Shown piece by piece: positions 10,280-20,379 of a stretch of 64,000 nucleotides of DNA. The stretch spans positions 124,001 through 188,000 of the forward strand of contig JADJTE010000007.1 in the NCBI GenBank assembly GCA_016711295.1, in the 5' to 3' direction. The position numbers were made by a program, and so were the translations under genes. This DNA comes from Sphingobacteriales bacterium. GTDB lineage: Bacteria > Bacteroidota > Bacteroidia > Chitinophagales > UBA2359. The notes under the pieces were generated by a model. That model was given only the letters and a program-made list of their open reading frames with translations. It did not search any database and was not told where the DNA came from. Position 1 is the stretch's first letter. The number at the start of each line of letters is the position of its first letter.

Positions 10280-10310
10280 GTGCGAGTAAACTATATGCTA
10301 ATGTTATTAT

Positions 10311-10345
10311 ATGTTCCAAGTTTGCATCTTGCAAATTTGGAACAT
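10311..10345. terminator. Bidirectional hairpin terminator
   Basis: A 16-bp stem (ATGTTCCAAGTTTGCA at 10311-10326 with its complement at 10330-10345, one G-T pair), a 3-base loop TCT, then ATTTTTAT. It sits between two convergent genes. On the minus strand the stem is followed by AATAACATTAGC, so termination is expected to be stronger for the rightward gene. Confidence 0.85.
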
Positions 10346-10354
10346 ATTTTTATG

Positions 10355-13345
10355 CTACCTAATCAAGGTCAAATTGCCTTTGTGCAAATAAGGTTCGTCT
10401 AAAAACGTGAGGGCATCGACAAAAAACACATAAGTGCCCATTTCTTGGTCTAACCCCTTAAATTTGCCGTCCCATTGGGCACTGGGGTCATTTTGGCTAT
10501 CGAACACCACTTGCCCCCAGCGGTTATACACCCTAAATGCCCTAATTGTTTTAATTCCCTTGGATTGAATAATCCCGAATTGGTCATTAGTGCCGTCGCC
10601 ATTAGGCGAAAAAGCATTGGGTATCACGACCCGAAAAATATTGGTAACTTCTATCCGCACCGAATCAGTAGCGGCGCAGCCATAGGGCGATAAAGCCGTG
10701 AGCAGATAGGTAGTTGTAGCGAGTGGCGCAGCAATAGGGTTTAGCAGGTTGGTGGCACTTAGCCCCAAAGCGGGCGACCACACATACTGATAAACAGCAG
10801 AAACATCATCAGAGGTGGCAGTCAAGGTCGTACTTTCACCTACATTGATAAGCGCGGCACTGCCCGCATCAATGACCGGCATAGGGCGGACGGAGATATG
10901 TACGGTAGCGGTATCGTCAAAACATTCATTGGCAACCGTTACCGTATAAGCCACATCGCTGTTAGGCGTAGCGGTGGGATTGGCAATATCGGGGTCGCTC
11001 AACCCAAAAGCGGGTTGCCACAAATACGTATCGCCGCCCGCCGCAGATAGCTGTACGGTATCGCCCTCGCAAATATCGGCGTTACCCATAGCACTTGCCA
11101 CTACGGGATAGATGAGGTAAAGCCAAGCCGTATCGCTGTTAGTACAGCCATATTGGTTTATAACGTCTAAGGAGTAGGCATTTTGCGCTTCGGTAGGCAA
11201 TACCGCTACGCTTAGACTATTGTTATTGTTCAGTCCATTGCCCGACCAAGCATAGCTCGTTGCGCTATTGTCAATAATACCCGTCAAGGTGGCACTGCTT
11301 CCCTCGCAAATGGTGCTATCGGCAGCAACGATGCTTACACTCGGCAACGGATATACGGTGACGATAGCCGCATCGGTATCCGTACAACCATTGGGGTCTG
11401 ATACTACTACGGTATAAGTAGTAGTGGCGGGCGGCGCGGCATTGGGCGTGCGCGAGGTGGCATCGTCTAAGCCCATAGCAGGCGACCATTCGTAGCTAAA
11501 CCAACTATATTCGTCTGTAGCAGCTAAGGCTACGGGTATGCCGATACAAGTTTCGACATCGGGTCCAGCATCGGCAGTAAAATAGTTATATACCGTAAAA
11601 GGCATTATTTGTGTATCCGTACAGCCCTCGGCAGTTGTGACGGTCAGGGTAGCGGTATAGGTGCCAGGCTGCTCATAGGTTTGGGTTGTATTAGGTGTGG
11701 TGGCGGTATTGGTGGGCGAGGCGGGATTGCCCAAATCCCACTGCCAAGTACTGACGTTAGCACCCGTAGTTTCGTCGCTGAACGACACGGGTACGCCTGG
11801 GCAAATAGCCGTAGTAGAAAAATTGGCATCGGGCGCGGGATAGACCGTAACGGGCTGTGTGACGCTCCGCACGCAACCCAAATCGGTCGTTGTTGTTAGT
11901 GTTACGTTATACGTACCTCCGACGGGATAGGCATAGCTTGGGTTCTGTTCGTAGCTACCAATATTGCCATCAAAGAGCCATTGCCAATCGGTGATTTGAC
12001 CGTAGGTGGTTGTACTGAGGTCGGTAAATGCGATGGGTACATTGGCACATTGGGGTATATAGCTAAAAGTGGGCTGCAATACGGGATATAATTTTAGGAT
12101 AATATGTGCTGTATCGGCGCAGGCACTTGCAGGTCCGTATGCGATGAGTTGTACGTTATACGTGCCTGTATCGGGATATTGATAGGCAGGGTCGGGCAGG
12201 GTTGATATATCGCTGTTGGTGCCCAATACGCCAAAATCCCATTCAAAAGTAGTGCCGCCTATGCTGTTGTTGATAAACTGGACGGTGAAATCTTCCGAGC
12301 AATCGGTGATGTAATAATCGCCTTTGCGCCGAGATGCTGTCGGCTTGGGCGGCAGCCCATACAACGGTACAATCGGCTACATTAAATTGAAAATCGCGCC
12401 TTATCGTACCGATGAGCAAGCCGTTGCGGTATTCTTCGACGCAGATGCCCACTACATATTGTCCTAAGTTAGGCGCAATACCTGACAGCCAACCTGTTTG
12501 GGGGTCTATGTTTAGTGGGTTGCTGCCGCCCAAAGGATTATCAGCACTATACCCCTCTGCCCAAGTCACAACATCGTAGGGCGGAGGCGGTATGTCGGGG
12601 CAACCCGTATTGTCGTTGCCCGGTTGTGGGCAGGGGTCGGTGCCACCTAAGAGCGGGTCGCAAAGCGAATAGACGAGCGAATCGCCGTTAGAATCAGTAG
12701 CTGATTGGTCGATATAGATAGGTGTATTGGCACAAATAACAGTAGGCGGGAAGCTATTGAATGTTGGCGAATCGTTACAGGTAGCCAGGGTAATAGGCGG
12801 TATATTGGCGGTATAGGACGAGCCCGTTTGAGAAGGAGCGACTAAGTTGGCTACGGTTTGGTTGCGGCTATATCGCTGATATACGAGGGTATAACCTTCG
12901 GGTGTAGGGGGCAAAACGACGTTGCTTACATACTCTACTTGGTGCACGCAAATATCGGGTAGGGTTTCGGCGCAGATAATTTCGGGCGGGCTGATATACT
13001 GGCAGTAGGCATGGGTACAGCTAATTTGATATAGCCATTACTCGTATTGTCATACACGGCAATATAAGCGGGATTGTCAAACTCGGCGCACCCCGTACAA
13101 TAGCAGTCGCGGTAGACGGTCAGCCTGATTTGATAATTGTTTCCGCTTAGGCATTGATAGGTGATTTCGCCGCCTACGATATGGAAAGCAAAATTGAGAG
13201 TCGGGTAGCACAGCCCTGTTATTACTAAGAACAAACGGAGTAGCCAAGCATTTTTTCGGGCTTGGTGGTTTATGGCGTGTGCGTGTGTAGTATTGCGAGA
13301 AAAATACCTACGTGGGGTTTCAACGTATTTGGAGGAGTAATACAT
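10355..13345 (-). CDS. Secreted PKD-repeat adhesin with T9SS type B end, two frameshifts
   Basis: About 990 aa in three overlapping frames that read as one protein. The start is the ATG at 13345, just downstream of a TATCTTTG promoter box; the signal segment is WLLRLFLVITGLCYPTLNFA. The N-terminal part has a cysteine-rich region (FHIVGGEITYQC … VYRDCYCTGC). Next come several PKD domains (TFEWDFG, DWQWLFDG, STWQWDLG) and Ig-like repeats (TYTVVVSDPNGC, AYTVTVANEC). The last 90 residues (VVIPNAFSPNGDGTNDQFGI … VYNRWGQVVFDS … KGNLTLIR) are the gliding-motility-associated C-terminal domain. Frames shift near 13005 (restored reading CQYISPPEIICAETLPDICVHQ) and near 12330 (…GDYYITDCSEDF). Likely a surface or extracellular adhesin exported by T9SS; ligand unknown. 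Confidence 0.85.
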
Positions 13346-13398
13346 AAATGTTTGCTTGAAAGGCGAGAGAATGATGAGTAGATTCGTAGAAATTGGTA

Positions 13399-13406
13399 CA
13401 AAGATA
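13399..13406 (-). promoter_or_regulatory. -7 promoter box (TATCTTTG) for the PKD adhesin
   Basis: On the minus strand TATCTTTG is followed by TACC, about 55 bp before the ATG at 13345. It matches the Bacteroidota -7 consensus TAnnTTTG. It argues against the longer ORF start at 13423, which would lie upstream of it. Confidence 0.55.
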
Positions 13407-13474
13407 CTGTATTTTTGCACCAATCAAGTCCATGGTTGTACGTAGTAGATAGGTTTTGTTTGGAACATTCGAGA

Positions 13475-14597
13475 CTAAGCCCAGCGTAGGAGTGCTTTGA
13501 GCCAGCGGTCGGGTATTTCGTTGTGGCTGGCAATTTGGTAATCGTTATATGAGCAGGGGCACAATACATAACCCCTTGCTGGCTTGGGTGCTGGGCACGC
13601 GCATCCACCAGCGGTTTGTTTTTTTACTTTTTAGGAAAACCACTTCGTGGTCGTGGTCTTTAAAATTGACGATATACCGCCAATAATATTTTTCATCTTG
13701 TTCGGGCAGGTCGTTTTTTCGGCTATTAAAACCTTCGACGAAATACCAAATCATTTGTGCTACGAGTTGGGCAGTTTGTTGTCGATGGTCTAAGGCGGGC
13801 ACATAGCCGTATAAGCCGAGCGAGATAATATGGTCGCTTAGTCCGGCATATCGCACTACCGACAAGGTTTCTTCGGCGGTTAGCCCTGCGGGCGGTGCGT
13901 GCAGGGTAGCGGGTGCGTCGGCGTGTCGGACAGCGGCGAGGTCAAAGGCAAGCAGGTGTTGGTGTCGCAAATAGGGTTCTATCTCTTGTAGGTCGGGGCG
14001 TAGCTCGCCCAATCCGCAGCAGTCGAACATTTTTTTTTCGAGGTGGTCTATGTCGTTGGGGTTGCTATAGGCGCGTTGGTAGGCGAGTAGGTTTAGGTCG
14101 GCGAGTTGGGGGTGTTGCAGCCATTGTTGCAGATAGGGCAGGGCAGCCAAGTCGAATTGGGACATTAACAGTGCTGCTTGTATTTTTTTGCTCCATGCGG
14201 CGTGCCCCCATAGCTGTCCAAGGCTCTGCTGCGCCGTTTCGCCGATGATGATAGGTACTATGCCTTGTTGCAGCAACCATTCTACAACAGCGGCTAAGGC
14301 ATAATGCGTATCGGTGGGGCTGGGGCAAGCGCGTATATTGCCCAAATCGATTAAGGGTAGGGCGGCTTCGGAGCAGTAGAGGGCATATAGCTGTTGTCGC
14401 ACGGCATCGGCTGCGCTGGGTATAGCCTTGTCGTCGGGTAGTGTGGGGTTTGTGCCTATCATTGCCAATTGCACTGCCGACAGGTCGGGGGCATATTGCT
14501 TGGCAGCAAGCAGGCTACCCCATTGGCGGGAGCTATAGGTATGCGATACAAGGGCGGGAGCTTGTAAATAATCGCCGAGTGGGTGTTGGGATTGCAT
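13475..14597 (-). CDS. Arginase-fold protein lacking most metal ligands, frameshifted near 3' end
   Basis: About 373 aa related to the formimidoylglutamase/arginase family as found in Bacteroidota. The fold is recognisable (VAMIGTNPTLPDDKA-like start, VPIIIGETAQQSLGQLW, LLAFDLAAVRHADAPATLHAP, GLTAEETLSVVRYAG). However, the usual manganese ligands (Asp-x-His-x-Asp and Asp-x-Asp) are replaced: MSQFDLA and FDLAAV stand where they should be, so ureohydrolase activity is doubtful. The first frame ends at 13545; removing one G from the GGGG run near 13579 restores the expected family C-terminus (CPCSYNDYQIASHNEIPDRW) and a stop at 13475-13477. Divergent from recQ. Confidence 0.7.
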
Positions 14598-14969
14598 GAT
14601 TTGGGGCTAAGTATAGCTTTTTTCTTTGGGTGTTGTTGGGTGATTGTGCTAAAAATATTCAATTTAGCCACACTGAAAAAAAAATAGGCAAATATACGCT
14701 GTAGCGATGAGAAAAACACCATCGCCGAAATGCAATAACAACAATATCAAGGATATAATAGTTTGAACTTGCGCTTAGAAGTGAGCATTTAGTACATGGT
14801 CAAAAAAAAATGTGGGACAATAGATACACCACACTAACTAAATGCTTAACTTTATTTCGCGAAAATGCTATGCGGTAATGGTGATCTACGATTTGCCATC
14901 ATATAGCCATGAAGAATTGGCTCAATTACGCTAATTTTTTTCGTTAACAAGAAACTTATTCATACACTT
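14598..14969. other. Divergent intergenic region upstream of recQ
   Basis: 370 bp between the arginase-fold gene and recQ. It contains A-rich tracts and a 30-codon ORF at 14841-14933 (MLNFISRKCYAVMVIYDLPS…) without a recognisable product. No hairpin or RNA gene seen. Confidence 0.4.
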
Positions 14970-17168
14970 ATGCCGTCAGCTACCGAACATGATATTTATA
15001 GTGCTTTATCCGAAAATTTTGGATTCAGTACATTCAAAGGCACTCAGGAGGGTATTATTAAAAGTGTCCTGAGCGGACGCGATACACTCGTCATCATGCC
15101 TACGGGCGGAGGCAAATCGCTGTGCTATCAATTGCCCGCAATTATGCAGCCTGGCATCGCCATTATTATTTCGCCCCTCATTGCCCTGATGAAAAATCAG
15201 GTCGATTTGATGCGCGGTTACAGCAGCCGAGACGAAATAGCCCATTTCTTAAACTCTTCGTTGAGCCGCACCCAAACCAAGATGGTCAAGCAAGACTTAT
15301 TAGAAGGGCATACCAAAATGTTATACGTAGCACCCGAAACGCTGATTAAAGCCGAGACCATCGAATTTTTTCAACAGTTGCCCATTTCCTTTGTCGCTAT
15401 CGACGAAGCGCACTGTATATCGGAATGGGGGCACGATTTTCGCCCCGAATACCGCCGTATTCGCCAAAGTGTAGAGTCTATCAAGCCCAATTTGCCGTTT
15501 ATGGCACTTACAGCAACCGCTACGCCCAAAGTGCGCGAAGATATAATCAAAAACCTACAACTAAGCGAGCCTGACATATTTATCGATTCATTTAATCGCC
15601 CTAACTTGTACTACGAAATCCGACCCAAAGGCAAAAAAGATGCGGTAATAAAACAGATAGTACAATACGTAAAACAGCAACCCAATAAATCGGGCATCAT
15701 TTATTGCCTCAATCGCAAGACAACCGAAGAAATTGCCGAAATGCTGGTAGCCAACGATATACGCGCCGCTGCCTACCACGCAGGATTAGACGCACAAACG
15801 CGCTCGACCCGACAAGACCAATTTTTGATGGAAGACATACAAGTTATTGTAGCAACAATAGCTTTTGGTATGGGTATCGACAAACCCGATGTGCGTTTTG
15901 TGCTACATTATAATATGCCAAAAAGCCTCGAAAATTATTATCAAGAAACCGGACGCTCCGGACGCGACGGTATGGAAGGCAGATGTATCGGGTTTTTTAG
16001 CTATAACGACATGAGCAAACTCGAAAAGTTTATGCGCGACAAACCCGTTGCCGAACGCGAAATAGGCGGGCAGCACCTCACCGAAGTAACTTGCTACGCC
16101 GAGTCTGCCTCGTGCCGAAGACGATTCTTGCTGCATTATTTCGGCGAAGGATACGAAGAAAAAAATTGCGGGAGCTGCGACAACTGCCTCAACCCGCGCG
16201 AATACTTGGAAGCAAAAGACAGCGTATTGCTGCTGCTGCGGGTCATTGAAGAACTACAAGAAAACTTCGACCGAAAATATTTGGTACAATATATTATGGG
16301 CAACAAAATTCAGGAAATCATCGAATTTAGGCACGAAGTACTGCCATTGTTCGGAAAAGGGAGCCAACACGACCAAAACCATTGGGAGTCAGTCATTAAT
16401 CATGCTATGCTATACGACTTAGTGCGCAAAGACATCGAAAACTATGGCATACTCAAAATATCTGCCGAAGGTAAGGCATTCATCAAAAACCCATCCCCTA
16501 TCAAAATTGCCCTCAACCACCAATACGAAACCGACTCTATACTAACGCCTGATACCGAACCTATGCGCACCACAGTCTTAGACCAAGCCCTATTGGTCGC
16601 GCTCAAAGACTTACGCCGCAAAGTAGCCAAAAGAAAAGAAGTACCCACCTATGTCGTATTCCAAGACCGTTCGCTCGAAGAAATGGCAACCTTTTACCCT
16701 ATCCAATTAGACGAATTAGAAAAAATTACGGGCGTGAGCCGAGGCAAAGCTGTGAAATATGGTAAAGAATTTGTACAAATGATACACCAATACGTAGAAG
16801 ATAATGAAATAGAACGCGCCTCCGATTTTGTGATGAAATCGACAGGAGCACGCTCAAAAGACAAAATTTACCTCATTCAGAACATCGACAAAAAAATACC
16901 TCTCGAGAGCATTGCCAAATATTTAGAACTGCGAATGGACGAACTATTTACCGAAATCGAAAAAATCATCGATTCCGGCACACGACTCAATATCGACTAC
17001 TACCTCAAACAACAATTAGATGCCAACCAACAAGAAGAAATCTTGGAATATTACAAAGGACACGAAAGCGACTCGCTCAAAGATGCCTACTACTACTTTG
17101 ACGAAGAATATACCGAAGAAGAACTACGCGCTATGCGCATCAAATTTATCGCCGACTTAGGGCATTAG
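14970..17168 (+). CDS. recQ: ATP-dependent DNA helicase RecQ
   Basis: 732 aa. 3'-5' helicase for recombination and repair of stalled forks, cytoplasmic. Order of motifs: FGFSTFKGTQEGII (Q-like motif 0), MPTGGGKSLCYQLPA (Walker A, near residue 50), DEAHCISEWGHDFRPEYR (DEAH box with the aromatic-rich loop), ALTATATPKV, FGMGIDKPDVR, QETGRSGRDG. The RQC zinc site follows (CRRRFLLHYFGE … CGSCDNC). The C-terminal HRDC-type region starts near residue 530 (LLVALKDLRRKVAKRKEVPTY). Intact, with no frameshift. The start is the ATG at 14970, giving the standard N-terminus. Confidence 0.96.
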   Translation: MPSATEHDIYSALSENFGFSTFKGTQEGIIKSVLSGRDTLVIMPTGGGKSLCYQLPAIMQPGIAIIISPLIALMKNQVDLMRGYSSRDEIAHFLNSSLSRTQTKMVKQDLLEGHTKMLYVAPETLIKAETIEFFQQLPISFVAIDEAHCISEWGHDFRPEYRRIRQSVESIKPNLPFMALTATATPKVREDIIKNLQLSEPDIFIDSFNRPNLYYEIRPKGKKDAVIKQIVQYVKQQPNKSGIIYCLNRKTTEEIAEMLVANDIRAAAYHAGLDAQTRSTRQDQFLMEDIQVIVATIAFGMGIDKPDVRFVLHYNMPKSLENYYQETGRSGRDGMEGRCIGFFSYNDMSKLEKFMRDKPVAEREIGGQHLTEVTCYAESASCRRRFLLHYFGEGYEEKNCGSCDNCLNPREYLEAKDSVLLLLRVIEELQENFDRKYLVQYIMGNKIQEIIEFRHEVLPLFGKGSQHDQNHWESVINHAMLYDLVRKDIENYGILKISAEGKAFIKNPSPIKIALNHQYETDSILTPDTEPMRTTVLDQALLVALKDLRRKVAKRKEVPTYVVFQDRSLEEMATFYPIQLDELEKITGVSRGKAVKYGKEFVQMIHQYVEDNEIERASDFVMKSTGARSKDKIYLIQNIDKKIPLESIAKYLELRMDELFTEIEKIIDSGTRLNIDYYLKQQLDANQQEEILEYYKGHESDSLKDAYYYFDEEYTEEELRAMRIKFIADLGH

Positions 17169-17207
17169 GCGAAAATTGTTTAATAAATTAAATGATATAT
17201 TTTATTA

Positions 17208-18650
17208 ATGAGTCAATTGTTTTTTTCATTTAAAATCTTTTTCGCAGCCATAACCCTTTTTATCCTTTCGATAAACCCCACCGCTGCACAAACTCCTTAT
17301 AGTGGAACTATATTTATAGACCCCGACATCATAACAGCCGCTGATAGCTCTACGCTACTTAGCACGACCTATACGGGGCAAGGTCTGCGAATGGTTTATG
17401 ATAGGCGTATTCCGGGCTGGACAAACATAAACGCTTATTTGTTTAACGTAGTTTGGAGTGACGGACTAAGTGCCGAAGCACAAGTGAACCCCGAATTTGG
17501 CAGCTCGGCAGTAGCTGCAATAGAAGCTAACAAATATGCAACGGCTATCGGACGCTTGCCCCGTTGCCTTAGACTTGATGTCAATGCTATATGGATACAC
17601 CAAGGCACACAGCCCTTTGGCGGTGGCAATCATTCTATACTTATTCATACAGGACAGTCAGCATTGTACGAAGCACAAGGAATTTTAGAAGAAACCCTTG
17701 TGCACGAAGCATCTCACACCTCGCTTGATGCCCTACATGCAAGCACAACCAATTGGGTAGCTGCACAAAATGCAGACAATAACTTTATCTCGACCTACGC
17801 CGCCACTAACCCAAGCACCGAAGATATCGCTGAAAGTTTCTTGACATGGATTGCTGTCAGGCAGTGTACAAACAATATTTCGGAAACAAACTACCAAACC
17901 ATCAGCCAAACGATACCCAATAGACTTGCCTATTTCGATAGCCAAAGCCTCGATATGTCGCCGCTTTGCTTAGGGACTCGCCTGCAATTGAAGGTTTACC
18001 TCGAAGGTGCCTACCTGCCCGCTTCGCAAGAAATGACCACGCACCTAAGCAGTGCCGAATTGATGCCTACTCAACAACCCTACGCCGCAGTACCATTTAA
18101 CTATAATGGAACTGAAACAATTGACAGCAATAACCCTATCAGCAATATAGCTACTGATTGGGTCTTGGTCGAAGCATATAACGCCAGCAGCCAAATAGTC
18201 GAGCGACAAGCCGCAATCCTTACTAAATATGGAAGTGTTGTGCAAGTAGATGGACTTATTAACGGAGTAATGTTCCGACAATTACAAAATGGACAAACCT
18301 ATCGCATCGGCATAAGGCACCGTAATCACCTGCCCATCATCACAAAAAACCTATTGGCTATCAACAATTACAGCCTTGTTGGTGATTTTAGCAATAATAG
18401 CGTAGAAGTAGCCGCAAATACCCAAAAAGATTTGCCCAACAACGTAAAAGCTATGTGTGCGGGCGATGCCAATGCCAATGGCGTGATTAATTTTAACGAC
18501 GGAAATATTCTAATAGATGCTACCAATTTGGGGACCAACAACCAGTATCACCAAGCCGACATCAACCTAAATGCGACATCTAATGCCGACGATTTTAGCA
18601 TCTCTATCTCTAATTTTGGCAGGCTTTCCGATCCAATATTGCGTTATTGA
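17208..18650 (+). CDS. Secreted zinc metallopeptidase-like protein with dockerin-like C-terminus
   Basis: 480 aa. Signal peptide: LFFSFKIFFAAITLFILSIN, cleaved near PTAAQ. A zincin motif HEASH lies at residues 166-170 with a likely third ligand in STEDIAESF (Glu about residue 209), so a metallopeptidase fold is plausible. The C-terminal half carries a segment frequent in secreted Bacteroidota proteins (KVYLEGAY … TDWVLVEAY … RQAAILTKYGSVV … YRIGIRHRNHL). It ends in two calcium-loop-like units, GDANANGVINFNDG and ADINLNATSNADDF, resembling a type I dockerin. No T9SS end is visible, so export is by Sec only on this evidence. It follows recQ by 40 bp. Substrate unknown. Confidence 0.7.
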   Translation: MSQLFFSFKIFFAAITLFILSINPTAAQTPYSGTIFIDPDIITAADSSTLLSTTYTGQGLRMVYDRRIPGWTNINAYLFNVVWSDGLSAEAQVNPEFGSSAVAAIEANKYATAIGRLPRCLRLDVNAIWIHQGTQPFGGGNHSILIHTGQSALYEAQGILEETLVHEASHTSLDALHASTTNWVAAQNADNNFISTYAATNPSTEDIAESFLTWIAVRQCTNNISETNYQTISQTIPNRLAYFDSQSLDMSPLCLGTRLQLKVYLEGAYLPASQEMTTHLSSAELMPTQQPYAAVPFNYNGTETIDSNNPISNIATDWVLVEAYNASSQIVERQAAILTKYGSVVQVDGLINGVMFRQLQNGQTYRIGIRHRNHLPIITKNLLAINNYSLVGDFSNNSVEVAANTQKDLPNNVKAMCAGDANANGVINFNDGNILIDATNLGTNNQYHQADINLNATSNADDFSISISNFGRLSDPILRY

Positions 18651-18660
18651 TAGATTTTTT

Positions 18661-18792
18661 GTAACTATTTAGCCTTATAGGGGCAACCCCCAAGAATAGC
18701 CATTTCTAATCGAATATGCAGCGATGTCAGGCATTATTAGATAAGTATTGCTCATTATCCCATACCCAAAACCCCATGCCCTGGGTGGTTAC
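18661..18792. repeat. MITE-like repeat, A-type copy
   Basis: Begins GTAACTATTTAGCC and ends in a decayed right end (GGTGGTTAC). The core matches the other A copies in inverse orientation (TCTAATCGAATATGCAGC … CATACCCAAAACCCCAT). No 8-bp target duplication is visible at this copy, so it is probably old. Confidence 0.7.
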
Positions 18793-18805
18793 CAATATTT
18801 AGCCG

Positions 18806-18813
18806 TATATTTG
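18806..18813 (+). promoter_or_regulatory. -7 promoter box (TATATTTG) for the TPR gene
   Basis: TATATTTGCAG lies about 40 bp before the ATG at 18851 and matches TAnnTTTG. It sits just outside the right end of an A-type repeat, so the element may contribute upstream promoter sequence. Confidence 0.5.
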
Positions 18814-18850
18814 CAGCCCCCAATCACAGTTTGCCAAACCCAACACCGCT

Positions 18851-19756
18851 ATGCCTCTAACACCCGAACAAGAAAGACACAAAAAAAACTTAGAACGCCA
18901 AATACTCACCAAGCCAACGGCAGAAAAGTATTTAGAGATAGCTAACCTCTACTACATAGATGGTAATGGAGAGAAGGCAATCGTGTATTATCAAAAATAC
19001 ATAAAAATAAAACCCAACGATGCAGCAGCACACAACAATTTAGGGGTTTTGTTCTCTGATATGGGACGCTTAGAGGAGGCAGAAAAATGCCACCACCAAG
19101 CCCTCAGCATAGAACCCAACTATGCTGAATCTTACTACAATTTAGGAAATTTGCTCTCTGATATGGGACGCTTAGAGGGGGCAGAAAAATGCTACCGCCA
19201 AGCCATCAACCTAAACCCCAACGATGCAGCAGCACACATCAATTTGGGGGTTTTGCTCTCTGATATGGAACGCTTAGAGGGGGCAGAAAAATGCTACCGC
19301 CAAGCCATCAACCTAAACCCTAATGATGCAGCAGCACACAACAATTTAGGGATTTTGCTCTTTGATATGGAACGCTTAGAGGAGGCAGAAAAATGCTACC
19401 GCCAAGCCATTGATCTAGATCCCAATGATGCAGAAACACACTACAATTTAGGAAATTTGCTCTTTGATATGGAACGCTTAGAAGAGGCAGAAAAATGCTA
19501 CCGCCAAGCCATAGACCTAGATCCCAACGACGCATCAGCACACAACAGTTTAGGAAATTTGCTCTCTGATATGGAACGCTTAGAAGAGGCAGAAAAATAC
19601 TACCGCCAAGTCATTGACCTAAAACCCGACTATGCAGCAGCACACATCAATTTAGGGGATTTGCTCTTTGATATGGGACGCTTCAAGGAAGCAGAAAAAT
19701 ATTACCGCCAAGCCATCGACTTAGGATCACCAATTTCAGATATTGAAATTCAATAA
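18851..19756 (+). CDS. Tetratricopeptide-repeat protein
   Basis: 301 aa composed almost wholly of about seven 34-residue TPR units (consensus AAAHNNLGxLLxDMERLEEAEKCYRQAIDLxPND) after a charged 40-residue N-terminus. At DNA level the 102-bp units from about 19060 to 19715 are nearly identical, including synonymous positions, so the array expanded recently. No signal peptide, membrane segment or catalytic domain is present. TPR arrays bind partner proteins; no partner is obvious from the neighbours. Confidence 0.88.
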   Translation: MPLTPEQERHKKNLERQILTKPTAEKYLEIANLYYIDGNGEKAIVYYQKYIKIKPNDAAAHNNLGVLFSDMGRLEEAEKCHHQALSIEPNYAESYYNLGNLLSDMGRLEGAEKCYRQAINLNPNDAAAHINLGVLLSDMERLEGAEKCYRQAINLNPNDAAAHNNLGILLFDMERLEEAEKCYRQAIDLDPNDAETHYNLGNLLFDMERLEEAEKCYRQAIDLDPNDASAHNSLGNLLSDMERLEEAEKYYRQVIDLKPDYAAAHINLGDLLFDMGRFKEAEKYYRQAIDLGSPISDIEIQ

Positions 19757-19976
19757 TTCGTATTCTACTAATAACAAGCGAATTATAAAACTGTAAACTT
19801 TTTTATTGCGATTTTATGAATAAAATTGAATCATTCAGGCTATGATGCAAAAAGCAAAATTATTACAAGTGGTTTTTATTTGCAATACATAAATGGCTAA
19901 TTTTCAGGATTTTATACATTTATTAACTAATAAATATTTTTCAAAAAATACTTTTTGCTCCACTGTCACAAGTCAT
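19757..19976. other. AT-rich intergenic stretch
   Basis: Very AT-rich, no gene seen. Part of it (TTTTATTGCGATTTTATGAATAAAA) resembles the sequence around 37570-37610, which also precedes an A-type repeat, so it may be a common neighbour or an older extension of that element. Confidence 0.35.
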
Positions 19977-20070
19977 ATACCTGGGTATGAGATAATGAGC
20001 AATACCTATCTAATAATGTCTGGCATCGCTGCATATTCGATTAGTTCGCCCTACAAGGCTAAATAGTTAC
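19977..20070. repeat. MITE-like repeat, A-type copy
   Basis: Core ATAATGAGCAATACCTATCTAATAATG … CTGCATATTCGATTAGTTCG, closing with AAGGCTAAATAGTTAC at 20070. The left end is decayed. It is joined directly to the internal part of a B-type element, so one appears to have inserted into or recombined with the other. Confidence 0.7.
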
Positions 20071-20268
20071 AACGTTTCTTAAAATGCCGTAGGCATGTTA
20101 TATTGGTAGCATCGGGCAGATACGATTCTTAGAATGTCGTAGGTATGGCATTTAACAGTAGGATTGTATTTTGTGCCGATATTTCTTTGCTACCAACGCT
20201 TTATCCATAGCGGGATTGAGAAGTCCATTTCTTAGCACTCGAATGCTTGGTACCGCCTAAATAGTTGC
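20071..20268. repeat. MITE-like repeat, B-type copy, left end missing
   Basis: About 195 bp more than 90% identical by eye to 37915-38108: two AATGCCGTAGG(C/T)AT motifs, TAGGATTGTATTTTGTG, CTTTATCCATAGCGGGATTG, and a right end CCGCCTAAATAGTTGC. The left terminal repeat is absent, replaced by the A copy ending at 20070. Confidence 0.75.
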
Positions 20269-20379
20269 CAACCATCAAAATAAAGAGGCGCAGTATCTAA
20301 CTCGCTACTTTCTTTCACACCATTACAAGATAATACCTTTCTATTACATCGAGCATACTTACTCCCCTTAAAAACCCCC

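Noticed and set aside
14841..14933. 30-codon ORF upstream of recQ
   Set aside because: Too short, no family resemblance and no conserved context.
18748..18945. ORF overlapping the start of the TPR gene
   Set aside because: Lies across a MITE remnant and the promoter box; the product is not protein-like.
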